In this document: one piece after another, positions 1 to 6,287 of the stretch | How the letters are laid out: each line of letters begins with the position of its first letter | Numbering within the stretch: position 1 is the stretch's first letter | Assembly: GCA_031290755.1 (NCBI GenBank) | Contig: JAITMY010000075.1 | Location: forward strand, 1 to 7,590 | DNA length: 7,590 nucleotides | Direction: 5' to 3' | Source of the DNA: Prevotellaceae bacterium | Lineage (GTDB): Bacteria > Bacteroidota > Bacteroidia > Bacteroidales > UBA932 | The notes under the pieces: model-generated | The model's input: the letters and a program-made list of their open reading frames with translations, nothing else | Databases searched by the model: none | Told to the model about the DNA's origin: nothing | Position numbers and translations under genes: made by a program

Positions 1-72
1 GGGGTTACTCACAGTCAACCCTGTCGGGTTGGTAGCCGGCAGAACCCGCAAGGGTTCAAGGTGAGTAACCCC
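1..72. repeat. 72-bp near-palindrome with two internal hairpins
   Basis: The arms GGGGTTACTCAC (1-12) and GTGAGTAACCCC (61-72) are perfectly complementary. Inside, AACCC at 17-21 pairs with GGGTT at 52-56, and GGGTT at 26-30 with AACCC at 43-47, so the whole element is symmetric about 36/37. Each half can also fold alone: CAACCC-TGTC-GGGTTG (16-31) and GAACCC-GCAA-GGGTTC (42-57), the latter with a GNRA-type loop. It looks like two inverted copies of a 36-bp unit. It may continue past base 1. Identity (REP-like repeat, bidirectional terminator, structured RNA) is not settled. Confidence 0.7.
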
Positions 73-95
73 CAATGAAGCGCAGCGATTGGGGG
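69..95 (-). terminator. Candidate hairpin terminator of the dcw transcript
   Basis: CCCCCAAT (69-76) and ATTGGGGG (88-95) form a perfect 8-bp stem with an 11-base loop. In RNA read from ftsZ the stem is followed by UUACUCAC, which lacks a proper U-tract, so it is not a canonical intrinsic terminator. It is the strongest simple hairpin between the ftsZ stop at 194 and the window edge. The same C/G run is also needed for the 1-72 palindrome, so the two cannot form together. Confidence 0.35.
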
Positions 96-100
96 GCTTC

Positions 101-169
101 TACGGGTGGCGTAGTCGTACTGTTACGGGTGCCGTAATCGCCCGATTACGGGTGCCGTAGCTGTGCTTC
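101..169. repeat. Three 23-bp tandem repeats downstream of ftsZ
   Basis: Units run 101-123, 124-146 and 147-169, all exactly 23 bp. Units 2 and 3 begin with the identical TACGGGTGCCGTA; unit 1 differs by one base there (TACGGGTGGCGTA). The last 9-10 bases of each unit vary. The conserved part is itself an inverted repeat (TACGG-GTG-CCGTA). GCTTCTA occurs at 96-102 and 165-171, exactly three periods apart, so it brackets the array. A period of 23 is not a multiple of three, which argues against coding. Function unknown. Confidence 0.8.
132..151. repeat. 9-bp perfect inverted repeat inside the tandem array
   Basis: CCGTAATCG (132-140) and CGATTACGG (143-151) are exact reverse complements with a 2-bp spacer. 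The dyad spans the junction between repeat units 2 and 3. A 2-base loop is too tight for a good RNA hairpin without opening a pair, so this could equally be a site for a dimeric DNA-binding protein. Confidence 0.6.
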
Positions 170-193
170 TATAGGCGTGCACCACCTCCCCCC

Positions 194-1576
194 TCAATCC
201 GGCTTGCGGTTGATGTAGGCGGGGGTGGACTCCTCGAGCGTGCTACCGCCGCGGCCAAGGACAAGGCGCGACACCTCCTCGGCCTCCTCGCGGCGCGGGG
301 CGGAGGCGCGGAAGCGGGGCGCGGGGCGCTCCTTCTGCTCAAGGGTAATGGAGTCGTCGAGCCACAGGGGGAGGGTGCCCTGCCGCCCTGCCTCCCGCCG
401 CGCGGCGGTGGCGGTGGCGGTGGCGGGCGCAAACGCCCCCCCGTCGGAGGAGGTCTCCCCGAGGTCGTCGATGTAGATGACCTCCTCCGCGCTGCCCTTC
501 TTCTCGCTGCGGTGGGCAGAGGCGCGGCGGGCGGGTCGGGGGTCGCCCCGGCGGTCGGGGGTGAAGCCCGAGCCTCCCCCGTCGCCCGCGCCGTCGGGGA
601 TGTCGATGTCGTCCACCTCAAAGCCCGTGGCGATGATGCTTACCGCCACGTCGTTGCCCAGCTCGGGGCTTTTGCCCACGCCGGTCTTCACCTGTAGGGG
701 GTCGCCGGACTCCTCGATGACGCGGTTGGTGATGCTGCTCACCTCGTCGAGCGAGAGCTCGTTCTCGCCCATCATGACGTTGACAAGGATGTTGCGGGCG
801 CCGCGGATGTTGTTGTTGTAGAGCAGGGGCGAGCTGATGGCGGCCTCCACGGCGACCTCGGCGCGGTCGTCGCCGCCGGCGCGCCCGGTGCCCATGAGGG
901 CTACGCCGCCGTTGCGCATGGCGTTGCGCACGTCGGCGAAGTCGATGTTGATGTAGCCCGGCGTGGTGATGATTTCGGTGATGCCCTTGACGGAGGTGTA
1001 GAGCACCTCGTCGGCCTTGGCGAAGGCCTCGGTGTACTTGAGGCTGCCGTAGAGCTCGCGCAGCTTCTCGTTGTCAATGACGATGAGGGAGTCCACGTAC
1101 TTGCGTAGCTCGCGGATGCCGTCGTAGGCGGCCTGTATGCGGCGCGGCGGCTCCATGCACTTGAAGGGCACGGTAACAATGGCCACCGTGAGCACGCCCA
1201 TGTCCTTAGCGGCCTTGGCGATGACCGGCGCGGCGCCGGTGCCGGTGCCGCCGCCCATGCACGCGGTGATGAAGGCCATCTTGGCGGTTTTGAGCATGGC
1301 CTTCACGTCGAGGATGTCCTCCTCCGCCGCGAGGCGCCCCTGCTCGGGGTCGGAGCCAGCGCCCAGCCCCTCGGTGAGCTTCTTGCCCAGCTGCAGCTTC
1401 GCCTGCACGGGGCTGTTGTTGAGCGCCTGCGCGTCGGTGTTGCACACCACCAGCCCGACATCCTTTATGCCCAGCCTGTACATGTAGTTCACAGCGTTGC
1501 AGCCGCCGCCGCCCACGCCCACCACCCGGATGATAGAGGTGCTCTCCTCCGGTTCCAGCATCGTTTCAAATTCCAT
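194..1576 (-). CDS. ftsZ: FtsZ, tubulin-like division GTPase
   Basis: FtsZ polymerises with GTP into the cytoplasmic Z-ring that organises septal wall synthesis. The 460-residue protein starts with a short acidic leader, then IIRVVGVGGGGCNAVN (15-30), the tubulin signature GGGTGTG (108-114), the nucleotide-contacting Glu142 and Arg146 (in MEPPRR, where most relatives have a glycine after the Glu), and the T7 catalytic loop NIDFADVR (210-217) with Asp212 and Asp215. The globular core ends near SIIATGFE (313-320). A low-complexity linker of about 120 residues follows, rich in Asp/Gly and then Arg/Ala, with two ordered-looking islands, EEVIYIDDLGE (364-374) and LPLWLDDSITLEQ (402-414). The C-terminal peptide STLEESTPAYINRKPD (445-460) should bind FtsA; PAY-x-R is the Bacteroidota form. 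The ATG at 1576 has an A-rich leader with no Shine-Dalgarno. FtsZ is the last gene of the cluster here. The linker-coding DNA is exceptionally GC-rich. Confidence 0.98.
   Translation of the reverse strand: MEFETMLEPEESTSIIRVVGVGGGGCNAVNYMYRLGIKDVGLVVCNTDAQALNNSPVQAKLQLGKKLTEGLGAGSDPEQGRLAAEEDILDVKAMLKTAKMAFITACMGGGTGTGAAPVIAKAAKDMGVLTVAIVTVPFKCMEPPRRIQAAYDGIRELRKYVDSLIVIDNEKLRELYGSLKYTEAFAKADEVLYTSVKGITEIITTPGYINIDFADVRNAMRNGGVALMGTGRAGGDDRAEVAVEAAISSPLLYNNNIRGARNILVNVMMGENELSLDEVSSITNRVIEESGDPLQVKTGVGKSPELGNDVAVSIIATGFEVDDIDIPDGAGDGGGSGFTPDRRGDPRPARRASAHRSEKKGSAEEVIYIDDLGETSSDGGAFAPATATATAARREAGRQGTLPLWLDDSITLEQKERPAPRFRASAPRREEAEEVSRLVLGRGGSTLEESTPAYINRKPD
404..427. repeat. Hexanucleotide microsatellite in the ftsZ linker
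   Basis: On the plus strand GGCGGT is repeated three times and followed by GGCGGG. On the coding strand this gives alternating Thr-Ala (TATATA, residues about 385-390) in the disordered FtsZ linker. A change of one unit would alter the protein by two residues without shifting the frame. Confidence 0.8.
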
Positions 1577-1600
1577 AGCAGTATTGTTTTTAGCGTTAAG
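1577..1600 (-). promoter_or_regulatory. A-rich ftsZ leader without Shine-Dalgarno
   Basis: The 24-bp gap between ftsA and ftsZ is the largest in the cluster and reads CTAAAAACAATACTGCT just before the ATG on the minus strand. It has no GGAG-like element. A-rich leaders of this sort are the common Bacteroidota translation-initiation context. It is the best candidate for the site that sets the higher FtsZ output, but that is inference. Confidence 0.4.
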
Positions 1601-2878
1601 TTAACTCGGTATTACGTGCTCGTCTTCCTCAAACACTCGGTCGAAGCGCCCCACGATGTTCTTCACCAGCCTTTTGCCTATGAGCCAGCCGGGGAGGTGC
1701 TGTAGCAGCGCGGGCTGTCCGGCGGCGGCCACCATCTCCTCGTAGCCGCTCATCATGAGGCCTACGCTGGTGGACTTGGTGGGGTCGAGGTCGCGCGGCT
1801 TGCCCTCGGCGGCCACCAGCACGGTGGGGTAGCCGATGCGGGCGTCGAGGCCGGTGCGCAGCTTGACCAGCTGCGGAAGGTGGCGCATCTGCGAGCTGCC
1901 GCCGGTGAGCACGATGCTCTGTATCCGGTCGCCGTAGCCGCTTTCGTTAATCCTGTAGCGCACGGAGTCGATGATTTGCTCCATGCGGTCTTGGATGATG
2001 CCGGCCAGGGTCTTTCCGGTAACCAAGCGAGCCTCGCTGTCGCCGGCCTTGCCGAAGACAATCTTTTGGTCAGCCGAGGCGCAGTCGCTGAGGCAGGAGC
2101 CGAAGCGGCACTTCACAAGCTCGGCCTTGCGGCGGGGGATGTTGCAAATATGGCGGATGTCGTTGGTGATAAGCTCGCCGCCGCAGGGGATGACGTAGGT
2201 TCCCCGCACGGTGTTCTGGTAGAGTACGGCGAGGTCGCTGGTGCCGCCGCCGATGTCGAGCAGCGCCACGCCGGCCTCCCTCTCCTCCTTGGTCAGCGTG
2301 GCATCTGCCGAGGCCAGCGGCTCCAGCACCAGCTTTTTGAGCGCCAGCCCGCAGCGCTCCACGCAGGCGCGGATGTTGCTGATGGAGGCGGTTTCGCCCA
2401 GCACGATGTGGTAGTTGCCGGTGAGCTTGCTGCCGCGGCGCCCCACGGCCTTGGCCACCGGCTCGCCGTCGATGACGTAGTCCTGCGCGAGGATTTGCAG
2501 TATCTCCTGCCCCGGCTTCAGCGCAATTTTGTACATGTCCCGCTGCATCTTCAGCACCTCGCCCTCGGTGATGGTGGCGCTGCTGTTGGCGCGGAGGATG
2601 CTCGTGTTGTTCTGCGTGCTCGAAATGTGGCTCCCCGCAATGCCCACGATGACGTTGCGCTGCCGCACGTCCGTTTGCTTGTACAGCCCGTCGAGGCAGT
2701 CCTTGATGGAGTACGACGCGTCGTCGATGTTCTCCACTATGCCGCGCCACACGCCCTGCGAGTCAACGCGGTGCTGCGCCACTACCTCAATCCGACCGTG
2801 GGCGTTGACCCGGCCAATCATGGCGACAATCTTTGTCGTCCCAATGTCTATCGACATAATGTAATCGTTCTTTTCCAT
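1601..2878 (-). CDS. ftsA: FtsA, actin-like FtsZ membrane tether
   Basis: FtsA is the actin-fold ATPase that binds the FtsZ C-terminal peptide and anchors the Z-ring to the inner membrane. The 425-residue protein shows the phosphate-1 loop DIGTTKIVAMIG (11-22), an SHS2/1C subdomain at roughly 85-165 (VGIAGSHISS, DGEPVAKAVGRRGSKL), the phosphate-2 loop ALLDIGGGTSDLAV (205-218), the GGELITNDI segment (233-241) and the adenosine motif IVLTGGSSQM (322-331). The end, LPGWLIGKRLVKNIVGRFDRVF (about 395-416), can form a basic amphipathic helix serving as membrane anchor, followed by an acidic EEDE tail. Four cysteines occur at 245, 257, 262 and 266, a density I do not expect in this family. The ATG at 2878 sits 11 bp after the ftsQ stop; an ATG 7 bp upstream is out of frame. 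A 24-bp A-rich gap separates it from ftsZ. Confidence 0.97.
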   Translation of the reverse strand: MEKNDYIMSIDIGTTKIVAMIGRVNAHGRIEVVAQHRVDSQGVWRGIVENIDDASYSIKDCLDGLYKQTDVRQRNVIVGIAGSHISSTQNNTSILRANSSATITEGEVLKMQRDMYKIALKPGQEILQILAQDYVIDGEPVAKAVGRRGSKLTGNYHIVLGETASISNIRACVERCGLALKKLVLEPLASADATLTKEEREAGVALLDIGGGTSDLAVLYQNTVRGTYVIPCGGELITNDIRHICNIPRRKAELVKCRFGSCLSDCASADQKIVFGKAGDSEARLVTGKTLAGIIQDRMEQIIDSVRYRINESGYGDRIQSIVLTGGSSQMRHLPQLVKLRTGLDARIGYPTVLVAAEGKPRDLDPTKSTSVGLMMSGYEEMVAAAGQPALLQHLPGWLIGKRLVKNIVGRFDRVFEEDEHVIPS

Positions 2879-2889
2879 AGCTCATTTAT

Positions 2890-3714
2890 TTAGATGGTTT
2901 TGTTACTATCCGCTTTCTTGCGGCACACCACTTGGTTGCCGTAGGAGACATCAATCATATCATACGTGTTCCAGCCCTTCAGGGGCAAGCCTTTTTGGTA
3001 GAGGGTGTAGAGCTTGCGCAGCTTGTGCTCGAAGCCGTCGAGGGTGCCCATGCGTATCACGTGCGCCCCCACGCGGGGGACAAGCTCTACCCTACCCTGC
3101 GGCGTAACGTAAATCTGCTCTACCTGCGCCTGCCAAAAGGGGCTGCCGCTGAGGTGCCGCGCAAAGGCAAAGAGCTGTAGCAGCAGGCTGTCGCTCTTGC
3201 CCCCGCCGCTGAAGTGCTGAAACATGCTGCCCTTGTACCTCTTGGGGAACGGCGAGGTGATGTGGCCGCTGGCAATGGGCACGTCGGACGTGTAGCCGCC
3301 GTAGGGCTGAAGGATGAAGCCCTCGCTGTCGATGTAGAAGCTTTGCCCGTCCTCGGCATAGACGCGCACGATAGGCCGGCGCTGTAGGATGTGCACGTGC
3401 AGCACCCCGTCAACGGTGGTGAAGACGTTGGCCTCCCTAATGAGGCTGCGCTCCCTGAGCGCTTGCTCCAGCTGCTGCGTGGAGATTTCGCCCAGCCGCT
3501 TGCCGAAGTACGTTTGCCCGCCTGCCCGAAAGATGGCGGGGATGTCCTCCTTGCGCACCAGCCGGTTGACGTCGCTGTCGGCCACCACCACGGCCATGCG
3601 GTTGCACACCACGCTGCTGTGGCGGCGGGCAGCGTAGGGCAGCGCTACCGCAAGGTAGGCTACCGTGGCCACCGCCGCCACCGCTGCTACGGCTATGCTT
3701 AGCGTTTTGCGCAT
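2890..3714 (-). CDS. ftsQ: FtsQ/DivIB-family division protein
   Basis: FtsQ is a bitopic inner-membrane divisome protein whose periplasmic part scaffolds recruitment of FtsB/FtsL and the FtsW-FtsI synthase. The 274-residue product has a short basic N-terminus (MRK), one strongly hydrophobic alanine/valine-rich helix at about 5-28, then a positive stretch and a soluble domain. The region 45-115 fits a POTRA-like segment (LVRKEDIPAIF, then LIREANVFTTVDGVLHVHI, then QRRPIVRVYAEDG). It is followed by FYIDSEGFILQP (126-137) and, near the end, YDMIDVSYGNQVVCRKK (251-267), a C-terminal beta-strand motif recognisable in Bacteroidota FtsQ. Sequence conservation in this family is weak, so the call rests on topology, these motifs and position between murC and ftsA. 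The ATG at 3714 lies inside the murC 3' end and has an AGGAGG just upstream. The stop is 11 bp before ftsA. Confidence 0.93.
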   Translation of the reverse strand: MRKTLSIAVAAVAAVATVAYLAVALPYAARRHSSVVCNRMAVVVADSDVNRLVRKEDIPAIFRAGGQTYFGKRLGEISTQQLEQALRERSLIREANVFTTVDGVLHVHILQRRPIVRVYAEDGQSFYIDSEGFILQPYGGYTSDVPIASGHITSPFPKRYKGSMFQHFSGGGKSDSLLLQLFAFARHLSGSPFWQAQVEQIYVTPQGRVELVPRVGAHVIRMGTLDGFEHKLRKLYTLYQKGLPLKGWNTYDMIDVSYGNQVVCRKKADSNKTI

Positions 3715-5120
3715 GTCGCCTCCTGCTTTACTTCGTTCAACAAGTAGTCCGCTATCGGCTCCACCAGCGTGTCAATGTCGCCGGCGCCCAGCGTTACCAG
3801 CACTTGCAGGTCGCGCCCCCTCAGCAGGCCGAGCACGTCCTCCTTGCGGCAGAGCGCCTTGCTGCTGATGCCCACGCGGTCGAAAATGATGGCAGACGTT
3901 ACCCCCGCAATGGGCAGCTCGCGGGCCGGATATACGTCGAGCAGCAGCAGCTCGTCGAGCAGCGCGAGGCTCTCGGCAAAGCCGACGGCGAAGTCGCGCG
4001 TTCGCGAGTAGAGGTGGGGCTGGAAGATGCCCGTTATCTTTTCGCTGGGGAACATGCCGCGTATTGAGGTGATGGCCGCCCGCAGCTCTTCGGGGTGGTG
4101 CGCGTAGTCGTCGATGTAGGTGAGCGCGGGGGTGTGCAGCCGCACGTCGAGGCGGCGCTGCACGCCCTGAAAGCTGCGCAGCGCCTGCGGCAGGCCTCGG
4201 CAGTCCACGCCCGCGGCCACCGCCGCGGCGGTGGCCGCCACCGCGTTCTCCACGTTCACCCAGCCCGGGGCGCCCACGGTGCAGCCGGTGATAAGCTGCC
4301 CGGCTGCCGCAATGTCGAACGAAAAATATCCACCGCCCGTAGGCCTGACGTTGCGGGCGTAAAAGTCGGCCTGCTCGTCGAAGGCGTAGGTGTAAACGCG
4401 CCGCCCGTCGGGGAGGGCAGCGGGCAGCTTACCGTCGCGCACGAGGCTTTTCTTGGCCACCAGCGCCCCCTGCGGCTTGAGCTGGGCAACGAACGAGCGG
4501 AAGGCGCGTTGCAGCGCCTCGTGGCTGCCGTAGATGTCGAGGTGGTCGGCATCCATTGAGGTAACGACGGCCACGTCGGGGAATAGCTGCAAGAACGAGC
4601 GGTCGTACTCGTCGGCCTCGGCCACCAGCAGCTCGCTATCGGCGAGGAGCAGGTTGGTGCCGTAGTTTTTCGATATGCCGCCAAGGAACGCGCTGCACCC
4701 GCCGCCGGCTTGGGTGAGCAGGTGCGCCAGCATGGTGGAGGTGGTGGTTTTGCCGTGCGTTCCGGCCACCGCCAGCAGCTTTTTTCCGTGGGCTACCCTC
4801 CCCAGCATTTCGGAGCGCTTGAGCACCTGCGCACCGCAGCGGGCGAAGAAGTCGCGCTCGCGGTTGTCGTCCTCCACGGCAGGGGTGTACACCACCAGCG
4901 TGGCCGCGGCGTTGGCCTTGAAGGCGTCGGGGATAAGCTCTGCGCTGTCCTCGTAGTGAACGCTGATGCCCTCGCGCTCCAGCGCCTGCGTGAGCGGCGT
5001 GCGCGTGCGGTCGTAGCCCGCCACCTGCCAGCGCTCGTGCAGGAAGTAGCGAGCCAAGGCGCTCATGCCAATGCCTCCAATGCCAATGAAGTAAATATGT
5101 TTTGCCGCTGTGCCGTTCAT
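3699..5120 (-). CDS. murC: MurC, UDP-N-acetylmuramate--L-alanine ligase
   Basis: MurC is the cytoplasmic ATP-dependent ligase that attaches L-alanine to UDP-MurNAc, the first step in building the stem peptide. Its 473 residues show the three Mur ligase domains: an N-terminal Rossmann-like UDP-binding domain with FIGIGGIGMSALA (11-23), a central ATPase domain with the P-loop GTHGKTTTS (120-128), EADEYDRSF (168-176) and DADHLDIYG (190-198), and a C-terminal domain with DDYAHHPEE (337-345), FQPHLYSRT (366-374) and GAGDID (445-450). DDYAHHP and the GIGGIGMS opening distinguish MurC from MurD, MurE and MurF. Length is normal. The gene starts 6 bp after the murG stop, and its last codons overlap the ftsQ start by 16 bp, which suggests coupled translation. 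No ddl gene or fusion follows, as expected for Bacteroidota. Confidence 0.98.
   Translation of the reverse strand: MNGTAAKHIYFIGIGGIGMSALARYFLHERWQVAGYDRTRTPLTQALEREGISVHYEDSAELIPDAFKANAAATLVVYTPAVEDDNRERDFFARCGAQVLKRSEMLGRVAHGKKLLAVAGTHGKTTTSTMLAHLLTQAGGGCSAFLGGISKNYGTNLLLADSELLVAEADEYDRSFLQLFPDVAVVTSMDADHLDIYGSHEALQRAFRSFVAQLKPQGALVAKKSLVRDGKLPAALPDGRRVYTYAFDEQADFYARNVRPTGGGYFSFDIAAAGQLITGCTVGAPGWVNVENAVAATAAAVAAGVDCRGLPQALRSFQGVQRRLDVRLHTPALTYIDDYAHHPEELRAAITSIRGMFPSEKITGIFQPHLYSRTRDFAVGFAESLALLDELLLLDVYPARELPIAGVTSAIIFDRVGISSKALCRKEDVLGLLRGRDLQVLVTLGAGDIDTLVEPIADYLLNEVKQEATCAKR
3719..3724 (-). promoter_or_regulatory. Shine-Dalgarno-like site for ftsQ
   Basis: On the minus strand AGGAGG lies four bases before the ftsQ ATG, inside the last codons of murC. 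It supports the start at 3714 and translational coupling across the 16-bp overlap. None of the other four visible gene starts has such a strong site, and Bacteroidota mostly do not rely on Shine-Dalgarno pairing. The spacing is short and the bases also encode murC residues, so the match could be incidental. Confidence 0.45.
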
Positions 5121-5126
5121 TGCTCT

Positions 5127-6275
5127 TTACTTAGTAAGCTGTATCACCTCTTTTGCTATTCTGCTTGCCGCGTCAGCTGCCGCCAGCTTGCCGATGCTGC
5201 GCGACAGCGCCTGCCTGCCTTTCGCATCGCCCACCAGCCGCAAGGCCGTGGGGATGAGCGTGGCCTCGGCCTCGTCGTCGTGCACAAGGATGGCGGCGTT
5301 TTTTTGCACCAGCGCCATTGCGTTCGCCGTTTGGTGGTCTTCGGCCACGTTGGGCGAGGGCACCAGTATGCAGGGCTTTTTCACGATGCACAGCTCCGAG
5401 ATGGTCGCTGCGCCGGCGCGGGTAATCACCACGTCCGCCGCCGCGTAGGCGTAGTCCATGCGCTGAATGAAGCTCAGCATTTTAATGTTCGAGCAGTCGT
5501 AGCGTGCCAGCTGCTGCCGCACGTCCTGCTCGTAGTGCTTGCCCACCTGCCATAGCAGCTGCACGCCGGCGGCGGCCACCACGTCGGCTATGTGGCGCAT
5601 CACGCTCATGTTGACGGTGCGGGCGCCGAGGCTTCCGCCGATAACCAGCACGGTCTGCTTGCCCTGCGTCAGCCCGAAGTGCGCAAGCGCCTCGTTGCGC
5701 AGCTGCGCAACGTTCTCCAAGTCCTGCCGCACGGGGTTCCCCGTGAACACCAGCTTCCGCTCGGGGAAAAAGCGCTCCATGCCCTCGTAGGCCACGCACA
5801 CCGTTTTTGCTCGCTTGGCCAGCAGCTTGTTCGTGAGGCCGGCGTAAGAGTTTTGCTCCTGAATGAGCGTTGGGATGCCTCTTTTCTGGGCAACCCGCAG
5901 GATGGGTGCGCTGGCGTATCCCCCCACGCCCACCGCCACGTCCGGCTTGAAGTCGCTCACTATCTTGGCCGCCCGCCTCATGCTGCGGAGCAGCTTTAGG
6001 GGCACCGACAAATTTCTTAGCGAGAGCAGCTTGCGCTGAATGCCGACAACGGGCAGCCCCAAAATCCTGTAGCCTGCGGCGGGCACCTTCTCCATCTCCA
6101 TGCGCCCCTCGGCGCCCACGAAGAGTATTTCGGCGTTGCCGTCGGCGAGCTTCAGCGCGTTGGCAATGGCAATGGCCGGAAAGACGTGGCCGCCCGTGCC
6201 GCCGCCGCTGATGATGACCCGAACGGACTTGTGCCCGTCGGGTAGAGCTGCTTTGCTATGTGTGGTATCGTTCAT
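5127..6275 (-). CDS. murG: MurG, UDP-GlcNAc:lipid I N-acetylglucosaminyltransferase
   Basis: MurG transfers GlcNAc from UDP-GlcNAc to lipid I on the cytoplasmic face of the membrane, making lipid II, the substrate of FtsW and the PBPs. The 382-residue GT-B fold protein shows an N-terminal acceptor domain with GGGTGGH (24-30), VGGYAS (117-122) and QEQN (139-142). The C-terminal donor domain has GGSLGA (213-218), TRAGAATISEL (285-295) and PSPNVAEDHQTANA (306-319), the last being the Bacteroidota form of the sugar-nucleotide loop. The ATG at 6275 is preceded by an A-rich leader directly after the ftsW stop, and no other start codon precedes the first strand. This leaves a hydrophilic 17-residue extension before VRVIISGGG, slightly longer than common. 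The stop lies 6 bp before murC. Motifs are intact and length is normal for the family. Confidence 0.98.
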   Translation of the reverse strand: MNDTTHSKAALPDGHKSVRVIISGGGTGGHVFPAIAIANALKLADGNAEILFVGAEGRMEMEKVPAAGYRILGLPVVGIQRKLLSLRNLSVPLKLLRSMRRAAKIVSDFKPDVAVGVGGYASAPILRVAQKRGIPTLIQEQNSYAGLTNKLLAKRAKTVCVAYEGMERFFPERKLVFTGNPVRQDLENVAQLRNEALAHFGLTQGKQTVLVIGGSLGARTVNMSVMRHIADVVAAAGVQLLWQVGKHYEQDVRQQLARYDCSNIKMLSFIQRMDYAYAAADVVITRAGAATISELCIVKKPCILVPSPNVAEDHQTANAMALVQKNAAILVHDDEAEATLIPTALRLVGDAKGRQALSRSIGKLAAADAASRIAKEVIQLTK

Positions 6276-6287
6276 TTTACTTCAAGT

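Noticed and set aside
1..72. The inverted repeat as the ends of a complete insertion sequence or a tRNA gene
   Set aside because: Only 48 bp lie between the arms, too little for a transposase, and no flanking direct repeat is visible. The two small hairpins do not fit tRNA arm lengths or conserved tRNA bases.
75..137. Short plus-strand open frame (about 20 codons) beginning MKRSDWG
   Set aside because: It runs through the 23-bp repeats and the 69-95 hairpin, has no ribosome-binding context and shows no similarity that I recognise.
101..169. The tandem array as a CRISPR
   Set aside because: Units are only 23 bp including any spacer, which leaves variable parts of about 10 bp; this is far too short for CRISPR spacers, and no cas gene is visible.
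169..621. 150-codon minus-strand open frame over the ftsZ linker
   Set aside because: It is a Pro/Arg/Ala/Ser-rich product of the GC-rich linker read out of frame. The in-frame FtsZ sequence ends in a recognisable FtsA-binding peptide, so there is no frameshift to explain.
1880..2893. 337-codon open frame on the plus strand, antisense to ftsA
   Set aside because: It lies wholly opposite ftsA codons, has low-complexity Ala/Val/His/Leu content and no recognisable motif. In GC-rich coding DNA the complementary frames are often open by composition alone.
4710..5555. 281-codon plus-strand open frame across the murC-murG junction
   Set aside because: It is antisense to two firmly identified genes, with no domain and a composition explained by reverse-complement codon bias.
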